Origin: Pseudomonas chlororaphis
Lineage (GTDB): Bacteria; Pseudomonadota; Gammaproteobacteria; Pseudomonadales; Pseudomonadaceae
Length of the DNA stretch: 64,000 bases
Direction of reading: 5' to 3'
Assembly (NCBI RefSeq): GCF_000783395.1
Contig: NZ_JSFK01000038.1
Location: 1 to 64,000, forward strand
Part shown: piece after piece, positions 50,797 through 59,700 of the stretch
Layout: every line of letters starts with the position of its first letter
Numbering within the stretch: the stretch's first letter is position 1
The notes under the pieces: model-generated
Database searches by the model: none
What the model was told of the DNA's origin: nothing
The model's input: the letters and a program-made list of their open reading frames with translations, nothing else
Made by a program: the position numbers and the translations under genes

Positions 50797-51181
50797 CCCC
50801 CTCACCCCAGCCCTCTCCCCCAGGGGGCGAGGGGGAAAGGGAGCCGATTTGTGCGCTCTTCAAATCTTGCATTCAACTCGGTCTTTCAAGTCGGCGTCAT
50901 TTGCATGAACACCTCGATCAGTCCCTCTCCCCCAAGGGCGAAGGGGAAAGGGAGCCGATTTGTGTGCTCTTCAAATCTTGCATTCAACTCGGTATTTCAA
51001 GTCGGCGTCATTTGCATGAACACCTCGATCAGTCCCTCTCCCCCAAGGGCGAGGGGGAAAGGGAGCCGATTTGTGTGCTCTTCAAATCTTGCATTCAACT
51101 CGGTATTTCAAGTCGGCGTTACTTGCACAAACACCTCGGTCGGTTCCCTCTCCCCCTGGGAGAGGGCTAGGGTGAGGGCTT
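50797..51181. repeat. Three tandem 111-bp repeats built on the GC-rich palindromic element
   Basis: The unit beginning GAGCCGATTTGTG starts at 50841, 50952 and 51063, an exact 111-bp period. Each unit holds a unique part (CTCTTCAAATCTTGCATTC, AAGTCGGCGTCATTTGCATG) and a palindromic part (CCCTCTCCCCCAAGGGCGAG, GGGGAAAGGGAG). The outer ends are CCCTCACCCCAGCCCTCTCC and GGGAGAGGGCTAGGGTGAGG, inverted to each other. The copies are almost identical, so the expansion is recent. Open frames inside are by-products of the period being a multiple of three. Confidence 0.93.
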
Positions 51182-51210
51182 CTTCGCCGGGTTGAGTTTC
51201 ACGGCCGCAC

Positions 51211-51936
51211 CTATCTGCTCCCAATCGGCCTCAGTCTGGCCAGCGTCAAGGCGTTGCCCAGCGCTGCGCCGCTGGCAGTGTTGTCGAATATGCACCAGGT
51301 CGCAGCACCTCCTGCGGCCGCTGATTGCAGAGCCTGTGCGAGGTTTAGCAGATAAGTTGAATCGTAGGCGCTGTGGTAGATGCGCGGTGAACCGTGGAGG
51401 CGCCAATACCGGGTTCCCGCCCAGCCACTGGGTGCAGCATCACTGCTGATGCGCGACGGATCGACCGCCGCATGGGCGATCTGCCAACTCATCAACATCG
51501 GCTCAGCGATGACCCACGATTCATGCCGTGGCTCGAGCACCACAGGGCCGGAAAACCGCTGACGCAGTGTCGTGAAAAAGCCTTCGGCGATGGTGGCGTC
51601 GAACGCCAGTGATAGCGGCAATTGCACCAGCAAGCAGCCGAGGCACTCGCCCAGACCACCGCATTCAGTCAGAAACTTGTCCAGCGCTGCCTCGCACCCC
51701 GCAAGGCGTAATTCATGGGTGATGTGTTTGGGCATTTTCACCGAAAAGCGAAAAGTCTCCGATACGCCGTCGGCCCAACGTTCGTAGGTTTGCCGGCGAT
51801 GGGGACGATAGAACGAGCTGTTGATTTCCGCGCAGTTGAGGCGCGCGGCATAGCGCTGCAAGTGCGAGCCTTCCACCGGAAATGCCGGCCAATGCTCGCG
51901 CCCCAGACTCCAGCCTGCACAGCCAATGAAAATCAA
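51211..51936 (-). CDS. DUF72 protein, TTG start
   Basis: This 241-residue DUF72/YecE family protein has a TIM-barrel-like fold: GCAGWSLGREHWPAFP, YAARLNCAEINSSFYR, FRFSVKMPKHITHELRLAGC, VLEPRHESW and YWRLHGSPRIYHSAYD. The function of the family is unknown. The Shine-Dalgarno GGAGG lies 7 bases before a TTG at 51936; the GTG at 51942 touches it and is less likely. Confidence 0.88.
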   Translation of the reverse strand: MIFIGCAGWSLGREHWPAFPVEGSHLQRYAARLNCAEINSSFYRPHRRQTYERWADGVSETFRFSVKMPKHITHELRLAGCEAALDKFLTECGGLGECLGCLLVQLPLSLAFDATIAEGFFTTLRQRFSGPVVLEPRHESWVIAEPMLMSWQIAHAAVDPSRISSDAAPSGWAGTRYWRLHGSPRIYHSAYDSTYLLNLAQALQSAAAGGAATWCIFDNTASGAALGNALTLARLRPIGSR

Positions 51937-51974
51937 AAACACACCTCCTCACCTGTAGGCGCAGATCGTTCGGT

Positions 51975-52075
51975 GATCGTTCCCACGTTCCGCGTGGGAA
52001 TGCAGCCGTGACGCTCCGCGTCACTGGACGCAGAGCGTCCCTGGAGGCATTCCCACGCAGAGCGTGGGAACGATC
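51975..52075. repeat. Inverted repeat of the GTTCCCACG type
   Basis: The outer arms GATCGTTCCCACG and CGTGGGAACGATC face each other over 101 bp. Inside are nested short palindromes (CGTGACGCTCCGCGTCAC, GACGCAGAGCGTC). This is a second, unrelated class of intergenic repeat common in pseudomonads. It lies between DUF72 and the TPP enzyme, both on the minus strand, and may end or stabilise transcripts. Confidence 0.88.
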
Positions 52076-52094
52076 AAGCCTGTGCGTTAACGGG

Positions 52095-53882
52095 TTATTT
52101 TTTGCCAGGCAACACCGCGCCGAGCACTTGTTTCGCGGTCTGCACGATCACCCCGGCCTCGTCCGGATCACCCTTGAGCAATGTCGTGGCGAATTTCTTC
52201 GCCTGCTCAAGTTTGATGTGCGGCGGTAACGGCGGCACGTTCGGGTCGGTCTTGAACTCGATCACCACCGGCACTTCCGAGGCCAGTGCCTTTTCCCAGG
52301 CAGCGGCGACGTCTTCTTCGCGATCGATAAAAATGCCTTTCAGGCCAATGGAAATGGCAAACAAGTGATAAGGCACGTCGGGAATACTTTGCGAAGCTTC
52401 GAACTTCGGATCGCCCTCCATCACCCGCTGTTCCCAAGTGACCTGATTGAGATCTTCGTTGTTGAACACCGCGCAAATCCATTTCGGACTCGCCCATTGC
52501 CGCCAGTATTTGGCGACGGTGATCAGTTCAGCCATGTTGTTCATCTGCATCGCGCCATCACCCACCAGCGCGATGACTGCACGTTCGGGATAGGCGAACT
52601 TGGCGGCAATCGCGTAAGGCACAGCGGCGCCCATCGACGCCAGGCCACCGGACAACGAACATTGCATGCCACGGCGGATTTTCAGATCGCGGGCGAACCA
52701 GTTGGCACATGAGCCGGAGTCGCTGGTGATGATTGCCTCATCGGGCAGGCGCGGCGACAACTCGTACACCACCCTTTGCGGGTTGACCGGGTCGGCTTTG
52801 GCCATCGCACGTCTTTCCAGGGTTTTCTCCCAGCTACCGCGCCAGCCTTCGACTTTCTTGCGCCACTTGCTGGAGGTTTTCTGTTCAAGCAGTGGTAATA
52901 ACGCGGCGAGGGTTTCCGCCGAATCGCCGACCAGATTGACTTCCATCGGATAGCGCAGGCTGAGCATGTCGGGTTGCAAATCGATCTGCACGCCACGGGC
53001 CTGACCTTCCTTGGGCAGGAATTCGGAGTACGGAAAACCCGAACCGATCATCAGCAAGGTGTCGCATTCGCTCATCAATTTGTAGCTGGGTTCAGTGCCG
53101 AGCAGGCCAATGCTGCCGGTGACCCAAGGCAAATCGTCGGGCAGCGCCGCTTTGCCCAGCAGCGCCTTGGCAACGCCGGCGCCGAGTTTTTCCGCCACCG
53201 CGATGACTTCATCAGTCGCTTGCAATGCCCCGGCGCCAACCAGAATCGCGACCTTTTCGCCCGCGTTCAAAACGTCGGCGGCACGCTGCAGATCGGCGTC
53301 ATAAGGCAGCACTTTGGGTTTCGTATAACCCACACCCGAATGCGCGGTGCCATGGGCGCGCGCCGGTGCCTGGTATTTCAGCTCCTGCAAATCGTTGGGC
53401 AGAATCAGCGCGGTGACCCGACGTTCGCCCACTGCCGTGCGCACTGCCCGATCAAGCAAATGCCGCACCTGCGAAGGCGCCGACGCCTGCTGCACAAATG
53501 CTCCGGCGACGTCCTTGAACATCGAGACCAGATCCAGCTCTTGCTGATAGTGACTGCCGAGCGCCGTGCGCGCCTGCTGACCGACGATGGCCAGCACGGG
53601 CATGTGGTCCATGCGCGCGTCGTAGAGGCCGGTGATCAGGTGCGAGGCGCCCGGGCCGGACGTAGCGATGCACACGCCCAGCTCGCCGGTGAACTTGGCA
53701 TGCGCCGAGGCCATGAACGCGGCCATTTCTTCATGCCGCGCCTGGACGAATTCGATCTTTCCCTTGGCCCGGCTGAGCGCGCCGAACACGCCGTTGATGC
53801 CATCACCCGGATAGCCAAAAATCCGCGTAACGCCCCATTCGCTGAGCCGTTCAACCAGAAAATCTCCCACTGTCATCGTCAT
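52095..53882 (-). CDS. Thiamine-pyrophosphate enzyme, pyruvate oxidase/acetolactate synthase-like
   Basis: This 595-residue enzyme has the three domains of the family: Pyr domain (about 1-170, FGYPGDGINGVFGALSRAKG, catalytic Glu in ARHEEMAAFMA), central domain (about 195-330) and TPP-binding domain (about 370-555) with VGDGAMQMNNMAEL and NNEDLN. It resembles YdaP-type enzymes called pyruvate oxidases. The reaction (pyruvate decarboxylation to acetate/acetyl phosphate or acetolactate) cannot be settled from sequence. ATG 53882 follows GAGGA; an ATG two codons later is possible. Confidence 0.88.
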   Translation of the reverse strand: MTMTVGDFLVERLSEWGVTRIFGYPGDGINGVFGALSRAKGKIEFVQARHEEMAAFMASAHAKFTGELGVCIATSGPGASHLITGLYDARMDHMPVLAIVGQQARTALGSHYQQELDLVSMFKDVAGAFVQQASAPSQVRHLLDRAVRTAVGERRVTALILPNDLQELKYQAPARAHGTAHSGVGYTKPKVLPYDADLQRAADVLNAGEKVAILVGAGALQATDEVIAVAEKLGAGVAKALLGKAALPDDLPWVTGSIGLLGTEPSYKLMSECDTLLMIGSGFPYSEFLPKEGQARGVQIDLQPDMLSLRYPMEVNLVGDSAETLAALLPLLEQKTSSKWRKKVEGWRGSWEKTLERRAMAKADPVNPQRVVYELSPRLPDEAIITSDSGSCANWFARDLKIRRGMQCSLSGGLASMGAAVPYAIAAKFAYPERAVIALVGDGAMQMNNMAELITVAKYWRQWASPKWICAVFNNEDLNQVTWEQRVMEGDPKFEASQSIPDVPYHLFAISIGLKGIFIDREEDVAAAWEKALASEVPVVIEFKTDPNVPPLPPHIKLEQAKKFATTLLKGDPDEAGVIVQTAKQVLGAVLPGKK

Positions 53883-54069
53883 CTCGATCCTCGTCTTTCT
53901 CCGCTGCATGGAGCTGCCCCGACAGAACATCCGTCGGGCGGTGTAAGGGTCTGGACAGTTGAGTTGTCAGCGAAGTTTCGATGGATTTCCCCAAGCCGCG
54001 CCTTGTTTGCGAACACACCCGTCAGGCCGGCACAATGCGCCCATCGATAATGCCAAGGACAAAACAGAC

Positions 54070-54840
54070 ATGGATTTACCAGCAGCGTGGCGCAGCCAAT
54101 TTGCCGCAGCGGCCATCGAACAACAGACCATTGGCGAATCGCGTGCGGATGTATGGCGGGTTACGCCTGCCGGGGCAGCGTCGCTGTTCGTCAAAGCCGA
54201 GCAGGTAATGACCTGGGGCGAGTTGCCCGGTGAAGTGCAGCGGCTACGCTGGATGGCGACTCAGGACTTGCCGGCGCCGCGTGTGCTCGACACCCTCGTT
54301 GAAGCGGATCACAACTGGCTGTTGATGACCGCCGTTGCGGGGCGGGATCTGGCCAGCAGTGCACACCTGACGTCGCAGCAGATCGTCACGCTCGCGGCGC
54401 AGGCACTGCGCACGCTTCACGCGGTCGCGATCGACCGTTGCCCGTTCGATCACTGCCTGGAGCAGAAGATCACACGGGCTCGCGAACACCTGCTCGCCGG
54501 GTTGATCGATGAAGAAGACTTCGACGATTCGCGCCTCGGCCAATCTGCCGAAGCAGTGTTCCAGCAAATGCTCGCTGCACGCCCAACCCACGAGGATCTG
54601 GTGGTGACCCACGGCGATGCGTGCCTGCCCAATCTGCTCGCCGACGATGGCCGCTTCAGCGGATTTGTCGACTGCGGACGGCTGGGCGTCGCTGACCGTT
54701 ATCAGGATTTGGCGTTGGCCGCCCACAGCATCACGGACAACCTCGGCGCGCAATGGCTGCCGTTGTTTTTTGAGATTTATGGCGTGGAGCCGGACTTGCA
54801 GCGCATCGCCTTTTATCAGTTGCTTGACGAGTTTTTCTGA
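54070..54840 (+). CDS. APH(3')-II-like aminoglycoside phosphotransferase
   Basis: This 256-residue kinase is close to APH(3')-II: the catalytic loop VTHGDACLPN (Asp183, Asn188), the metal motif VDCGRLGVADRYQDLALA (Asp201) and the C-terminus QRIAFYQLLDEFF all match the family. Lys42 and Glu55 form the ATP-anchoring pair. The family phosphorylates the 3'-OH of kanamycin and neomycin. Here it is chromosomal, with native codon use and no mobile element beside it, so an intrinsic gene is likely. AAGGA lies 10 bases before the ATG at 54070. Confidence 0.88.
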   Translation: MDLPAAWRSQFAAAAIEQQTIGESRADVWRVTPAGAASLFVKAEQVMTWGELPGEVQRLRWMATQDLPAPRVLDTLVEADHNWLLMTAVAGRDLASSAHLTSQQIVTLAAQALRTLHAVAIDRCPFDHCLEQKITRAREHLLAGLIDEEDFDDSRLGQSAEAVFQQMLAARPTHEDLVVTHGDACLPNLLADDGRFSGFVDCGRLGVADRYQDLALAAHSITDNLGAQWLPLFFEIYGVEPDLQRIAFYQLLDEFF

Positions 54841-54862
54841 GCCACCCCACACGGCGAGGCTA

Positions 54863-54930
54863 TTCGCGAGCAGGCTCGCTCCCACAGGGGATTGCGGTCT
54901 GAATGTGGGAGCGAGCCTGCTCGCGAAGAC
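54863..54930. repeat. REP inverted pair, close spacing
   Basis: TTCGCGAGCAGGCTCGCTCC and its inverted copy lie only about 20 bp apart. Same subtype as at 36205, but arranged tail-to-tail. Confidence 0.9.
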
Positions 54931-54961
54931 GTCAGAGCAGTCACTGCTGAGACGGGGCCTT

Positions 54962-55237
54962 TCAACGATGCGGATGCACCGTCCACGCCACCAGTTTCAC
55001 CACGATCGGCCGCACGACGAGGATGCACAGGAACGCGATCGGCATCGCCAGCTTGTAGGCGTGCAAGGCATTACTCAGGTAGTCGTTATCAATGCCCGAA
55101 TTGGCGGCCGTGATCACCAGCGACATCAGAAATGCCATGATCGTCGCCATGTACAACGCAAACACATACGGCGTGGTGCGCGGCGACAGCTTGCGGCGGC
55201 TGATGATCAAGGCTTCGGCGTTGGTTCTTTGATTCAT
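54962..55237 (-). CDS. DUF2798 membrane protein
   Basis: This 91-residue protein has two membrane segments (VFALYMATIMAFLMSLVITA and YKLAMPIAFLCILVVRPIVV), typical of DUF2798. The ATG at 55237 starts the family-like part; the open frame upstream is not conserved in character. It is divergent from a LysR gene at 55361, its probable regulator. Confidence 0.85.
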   Translation of the reverse strand: MNQRTNAEALIISRRKLSPRTTPYVFALYMATIMAFLMSLVITAANSGIDNDYLSNALHAYKLAMPIAFLCILVVRPIVVKLVAWTVHPHR

Positions 55238-55360
55238 ATGGCTTTTCCATCCATTGACAGGGAGACCGCACGTTAGCAAAGCCGCTCCCGAGCAACTAGA
55301 CGCTCAATCGCAGGTACTTTATAAAGCAGAACTTACGAATCCACCCTCGGCAGGACATGG

Positions 55361-56272
55361 ATGAATCTGTTAGCGGCGATTGCCAGTTTTATCAAAGTAG
55401 TCGAGTCCGGCTCCATCGTCGGCGCCGCAAAGTCGCTGGGTGTGAGCGCGGCAGCGGTGAGCCAGACGATCAATCGGCTGGAAACGCACCTCGGCGTGCG
55501 TTTGCTGCAACGCACAACGCGCAGCATGGCACTCACCGAAAACGGTGCGGTGTACTACGAGAAAGTGCGGAAAATTGCGGCGGATCTGGAAGCCGCGCAA
55601 AGCTCCATCAGCTGCGCCGAAACCGAGTTGCAGGGCCGGTTGAGCATTGCCTCGACCTCCGCGTTCGGCCGCCATGTGCTGGCATCACTGATCGCCAGTT
55701 TTGGCGCACAGCACCCGCGCCTGCTCATCGAACTCTCGACCACCAACGGCAAGATCAACCACATCCAGGACGGCATCGACCTGAGCCTGCGGATCAAGCC
55801 GCAACTGGAGGACGGTATCGTCGCGCGCAAGATCGTTTCGCTGCCCTTCATCATGTGCGCCGCGCCGGCCTATCTCCAGCGCGCCGGGTGGCCGCAATCG
55901 CCGGACGATTTGCAAAACCATGCCTGCCTGGCTTTTCGTTATCCGCTGGACGGACGTTTTCTGCGCTGGACTTTCATGCGCGACGGCCAGCGTTTCGACG
56001 CGCCTGTCAATGCCACCGCCATCAGTGATGACATCGATGCGCTGGCGCAAATGGCGGTCCACGGGGCCGGGGTCACGCGACTGGCGGAGTTTGTTGCGGC
56101 GCCGTATCTGGCGAGCGGACAATTGGTGCCGCTGTTTGAACACAGCGTCGTCCAGCCAATGGACATCTACGCCTGCGTACAGGAACGGGCGGCGATGACG
56201 CCGAAGGTCAAAGCCTTCCTGGATTATCTGAGTGCGCATCTGGCCACACGCTGGCCAATGGAAAATGTTTAA
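55361..56272 (+). CDS. LysR-family regulator
   Basis: This 303-residue regulator has HTH GAAKSLGVSAAAVSQTINRL (about 21-40) and the CrgA-type linker TRSMALTENGAVYYEKVRKI. The effector domain follows from about 90. It is divergent from the DUF2798 gene and followed 88 bp later by an exported hydrolase gene on the same strand, either of which may be the target. Confidence 0.92.
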   Translation: MNLLAAIASFIKVVESGSIVGAAKSLGVSAAAVSQTINRLETHLGVRLLQRTTRSMALTENGAVYYEKVRKIAADLEAAQSSISCAETELQGRLSIASTSAFGRHVLASLIASFGAQHPRLLIELSTTNGKINHIQDGIDLSLRIKPQLEDGIVARKIVSLPFIMCAAPAYLQRAGWPQSPDDLQNHACLAFRYPLDGRFLRWTFMRDGQRFDAPVNATAISDDIDALAQMAVHGAGVTRLAEFVAAPYLASGQLVPLFEHSVVQPMDIYACVQERAAMTPKVKAFLDYLSAHLATRWPMENV

Positions 56273-56360
56273 GACGCAGGGCTCAAAGAGGCTCGCTGAA
56301 CCGCGCGAAATCAGTCAAAGTCCACCTCGCCCATTCGGCCCATCACGGAAGATAACAACA

Positions 56361-57437
56361 ATGAAAAAGTCTCTCGGCGCTCTGCTGCTGATCTGCTTGA
56401 GCTGGCACGTATTCGCTGACACCCAACCCGTCGGTTTCCAGTACGCCACGCTGGCGGATCCACGTAACGAGCGCCCAGTGGAAATGGTCGTCTGGTACCC
56501 GAGTGCGACCACCGATGCGAAGCCACAATTGTTCGGCGATAACCCGGTCTTCGTTGGCGCACCGGCGGTGCTCGACGCCCCGGCCGCCAAGGGCGAGCAT
56601 CCATTGGTGGTGCTGTCCCACGGCAATGGCGGAAGCTGGATCAACCAGACCTGGCTGGCCAGTGCACTGGCGCATCAGGGTTACATCGTCGCGGCAGTCA
56701 ACCATCCCGGCACCACCAGCCGCGATCGCAGCCCACAAGCGGCGGCACAACTGTGGCAACGTCCGGTCGACCTCAGCCGAGCCATTGACGCGGTGACGGC
56801 GCAACCGGAAAAATTCGGCGCGGTGGCCAAGGGTCGCATTGCCATCGTCGGCCATTCGCTCGGCGGCTGGACCGTGCTCGAAGCCGGCGGCGCACGCTTC
56901 GACCCCGAGCTTTTTGCCAGAGACTGCAACGTCCATCCGCAACTGGCCAGTTGCACCGCGTACCAACAAATGAACACGGCTAGCACTGCGCAATCAAAAG
57001 CCCGGCTGGCGGCCGACTGGCGTGACAAGCGCGTCACTGCCGTGGTTTCACTGGATCCGGGTCTGTCGCGCGGGATGACCGATGCCAGTCTGGCAAACTA
57101 CCCCGTGCCGATCCTGGTGATCGCTGCTGGTGTACCGTCGAAGGAGCTGCCCGCTCAGCTGGAATCTGTCGATTTGGCCAAACGCCTGCCGGAAACCTCA
57201 TCGCGTTATGTCGAAATCAGCGACGCCAGTCACTTCACCTTTATGGCGATCTGCAAACCTGGCGCCGTGGCGATGCTCGACGAAGACGTGCCAGGCGACA
57301 GCATTATCTGTACCGATGGCGAAGGTGGTCGTCCGCGCGCGGTCATTCAGCAGCAGGTAATTTCCCTGATCAGCGGATTTCTGGCGCAGTCACCTGACAG
57401 CTTGAAACAAGCCATCACTTACAAGGAACCGCAATAA
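56361..57437 (+). CDS. Exported alpha/beta hydrolase (dienelactone hydrolase-like)
   Basis: This 358-residue protein has a Sec signal (LGALLLICLSWHVFAD, cleavage after Ala19). The nucleophile is Ser166 in GHSLGGW; VVLSHGNGGS (about 83-92) is the oxyanion region; His in SDASHFTFM is the likely third member. Substrate unknown; the family includes platelet-activating-factor acetylhydrolase-like and dienelactone hydrolase-like enzymes. It is followed 2 bp later by a GFA gene, so the two are co-transcribed. Confidence 0.87.
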   Translation: MKKSLGALLLICLSWHVFADTQPVGFQYATLADPRNERPVEMVVWYPSATTDAKPQLFGDNPVFVGAPAVLDAPAAKGEHPLVVLSHGNGGSWINQTWLASALAHQGYIVAAVNHPGTTSRDRSPQAAAQLWQRPVDLSRAIDAVTAQPEKFGAVAKGRIAIVGHSLGGWTVLEAGGARFDPELFARDCNVHPQLASCTAYQQMNTASTAQSKARLAADWRDKRVTAVVSLDPGLSRGMTDASLANYPVPILVIAAGVPSKELPAQLESVDLAKRLPETSSRYVEISDASHFTFMAICKPGAVAMLDEDVPGDSIICTDGEGGRPRAVIQQQVISLISGFLAQSPDSLKQAITYKEPQ

Positions 57438-57439
57438 CA

Positions 57440-57850
57440 ATGCTGACGCCCTCCCCTCAGACCTTCCGGGGCAGTTGCCTGTGCGGAGCGGTGAAATACC
57501 AGATCCGCTCACGACCCAAAGCGCTTTCGCACTGCCATTGCAGCCAATGCCGCAAAAGCCACGGCGCGGCGTTTGCCAGTTATGGCAGCGTGCTGCGCCA
57601 GAACCTGGAACTGCTGGAGGGCGCCGAACAGCTCAAGGCCTACCAGTCTTCGCATTCGGTACAACGCCAGTTCTGCCTGAACTGCGGCTCGTCGCTGTTC
57701 TGGGCAAACAATCAGGACGAGTACCGCGACTGGATCTCGGTAGCCCTGGGCACGCTGGACACGACGTTCACCACGGAAAAACAGCAACACGTCGAAGTGA
57801 CGTCGAAAGCACCGTGGTTTGAAATCAAGGATCAATGGCCGCAGCGTTGA
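57440..57850 (+). CDS. GFA/CENP-V-domain protein
   Basis: This 136-residue zinc protein has the GFA cysteine set: GSCLCGAV (Cys13, Cys15), SHCHCSQCRKSHG (Cys32, Cys34, Cys37) and FCLNCGSSLFW. Members are called glutathione-dependent formaldehyde-activating enzymes, though most have unknown substrates. AAGGAACC precedes the ATG. Confidence 0.9.
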   Translation: MLTPSPQTFRGSCLCGAVKYQIRSRPKALSHCHCSQCRKSHGAAFASYGSVLRQNLELLEGAEQLKAYQSSHSVQRQFCLNCGSSLFWANNQDEYRDWISVALGTLDTTFTTEKQQHVEVTSKAPWFEIKDQWPQR

Positions 57851-57909
57851 GTTGAGCTGATTGTGCGCCAAGCGTTAACAGGTTCGTTGCAGTAGTTCTG
57901 TTCAGGAGG

Positions 57910-58785
57910 TCAGCGCTGAGAACGGCACACACTCATCGCTTCAGTCAGCCACACCCGGAAGGCCGTGCTGTTGGCGCAGTGTTCAAACGGCCGTGGCGAT
58001 AGCAGGCAGTAAGTCGATCCGTCCTGCGTAAAACCGAACGGTGCGATCAATTGCCCGGACTCCAGCTCACTTTGCACCATCAGAAAAGACGCCATGCCGA
58101 TGCCTTGGCCGGCCAATGCCGCCTGGATGCACAGATAAAAATGCTCGTAGTCGACACGACTGACGTCCGGTACGCCTCGGCCGGCAAGCCGCAGCCAGTT
58201 GTCCCACGCCAGCGGACGCGTTTTGCTGCGCAACAGGCAGGCCCCGCGCAAATCAGCGAACTCGGGCTTTTTCGAGGGCAGGCAAACCGGGCCGATCCAC
58301 TCCTGGCAAATCGTCACGGCATGCACGGTTTCGTCCCAGTGAAAATCATCCCGGCGGATCGCCAGGTCGGCGCCTGAACGGGTGAAGTCGATCGGCCCTC
58401 CGGCGGTCAGCAATTGCACCTGAATGTGCGGATGGGCGCGTTGAAAGTCGGGCAATCGCGGGATCAGCCATTTCATGGCGATCGTCGGTTCGCAGGACAC
58501 CACCAGCACATCGTCATGGCGTTCTTGCTGCAAGCGATAAACCGCGCCTTCCAACTGTTCGAACATCGGCCGAGTGACTTCGAACAACAGGCGACCGGCC
58601 TGATTGAGAAAGATCGCCCGGTTGCGCCGCTCGAACAGTTCAACCCCGATCGCCTCCTCCAGCAAACGCACCTGTCGGCTCACTGCGCCGTGGGTCACGT
58701 GCAACTGCTGCGCGGCTTTGACGAAGCTTTGGGTTTGCGCGGCCGTGTTGAAGAAACGAAAGGCAGCCAATGGAGGCAAGTTCAT
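57910..58785 (-). CDS. LysR-family regulator, GcvA/TrpI type
   Basis: This 291-residue regulator opens MNLPPLAAFRFFNTAAQTQS and has HTH FVKAAQQLHVTHGAVSRQVR (about 21-40). The effector domain has the GcvA-like MKWLIPRLPDFQRAHPHIQV and DLAIRRDDFHW. It is divergent from the LysE-type exporter gene at 58961, its probable target. Confidence 0.92.
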   Translation of the reverse strand: MNLPPLAAFRFFNTAAQTQSFVKAAQQLHVTHGAVSRQVRLLEEAIGVELFERRNRAIFLNQAGRLLFEVTRPMFEQLEGAVYRLQQERHDDVLVVSCEPTIAMKWLIPRLPDFQRAHPHIQVQLLTAGGPIDFTRSGADLAIRRDDFHWDETVHAVTICQEWIGPVCLPSKKPEFADLRGACLLRSKTRPLAWDNWLRLAGRGVPDVSRVDYEHFYLCIQAALAGQGIGMASFLMVQSELESGQLIAPFGFTQDGSTYCLLSPRPFEHCANSTAFRVWLTEAMSVCRSQR

Positions 58786-58960
58786 ATAGACGACGATTTC
58801 TCACAGATTTTGACGACTATAAATCGTTTTTTCTGCCAGCGGAAATTCAACATCATATGCGCCTTCCGCTGTCTTGACGCTGCCCTTGGCCATTCAGGCC
58901 GTTAGACATCTGTGAATTTACATAGCGTAAATACAGGCCTTTTCGAGTTGGAGAACGTTG

Positions 58961-59581
58961 ATGAATGAGTTGTTTGTGATGATCGCCATCACCATGTTGG
59001 CGGTGATCAGTCCCGGCCCGGACTTCGCCATGGTCACCCGCAACAGTTACGCCTTCGGGCGCCAAAGTGGCTTGATGGCGGCGCTGGGCATCGCCTGCGG
59101 CGTGCAGGTTCATGTGTTCTATACGGTGTTTGGCGTGGCCGTGATCATCACGCAGTCACCCCTGCTGTTCATGGCGATGAAATTGCTGGGCGCCGGATAC
59201 CTTGTTTATCTGGGCATCAAATCGATCACCAATACCGCCGTGTTGACGTTCACCGAGGCCGGCGACTCGGCCCCTTCTTCATGGGCGGTTTTTCGCAGCG
59301 GCTTTCTGACCAATGCGCTCAATCCGAAAACCATGTTGTTCGTCGTCGCGGCTTACAGCCAGTTTGTTCAGGCAGGCAGCTCGCTCGCCAGCAACTTCGC
59401 CTACGGATTGTTCATGTCGCTCGCCCACTGGGTGTGGTTCAGCCTGGTTGCGCTGTTCTTTTCCACTGACAGGTTGCGGCGGCGCATGCTGGAAAAGCAG
59501 CGAATCATTGACCGGGTAATCGGCACCGCCCTGATTGGCCTGGCAGCGTGTCTGTTGATTCCAGGGATTGGCCAGTCTTGA
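58961..59581 (+). CDS. LysE/RhtB-family amino-acid exporter
   Basis: This 206-residue transporter has six predicted membrane segments and the family motif VISPGPDFAMVTRNSYAFGR (about 13-32), with ALNPKTMLFVVAAYSQFV in the second half. GGAG lies 7 bases before the ATG at 58961; a TTG one codon earlier is also open. It probably exports an amino acid, regulated by the divergent LysR protein. Confidence 0.92.
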   Translation: MNELFVMIAITMLAVISPGPDFAMVTRNSYAFGRQSGLMAALGIACGVQVHVFYTVFGVAVIITQSPLLFMAMKLLGAGYLVYLGIKSITNTAVLTFTEAGDSAPSSWAVFRSGFLTNALNPKTMLFVVAAYSQFVQAGSSLASNFAYGLFMSLAHWVWFSLVALFFSTDRLRRRMLEKQRIIDRVIGTALIGLAACLLIPGIGQS

Positions 59582-59700
59582 GTACAGCGGGCAATCGGAA
59601 CACAGGAGTCCATCGCGCTCTGGAATACGAAGCCGGTTCTGTGGTGTCCTGTCTATTCTCAGCAGGTATTTCTCCACTCGCCAACGATGAGGCCCCTTAC

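Noticed and set aside
50797..51181. Possible CRISPR array
   Set aside because: The whole 111-bp unit is repeated including the supposed spacer, units are too long and only three, and no cas gene is near.
50851..51195. Open frames with repeated peptides inside the 111-bp array
   Set aside because: The repeat period (111) is a multiple of three, which keeps any open frame open; no RBS and the content follows the DNA palindrome.
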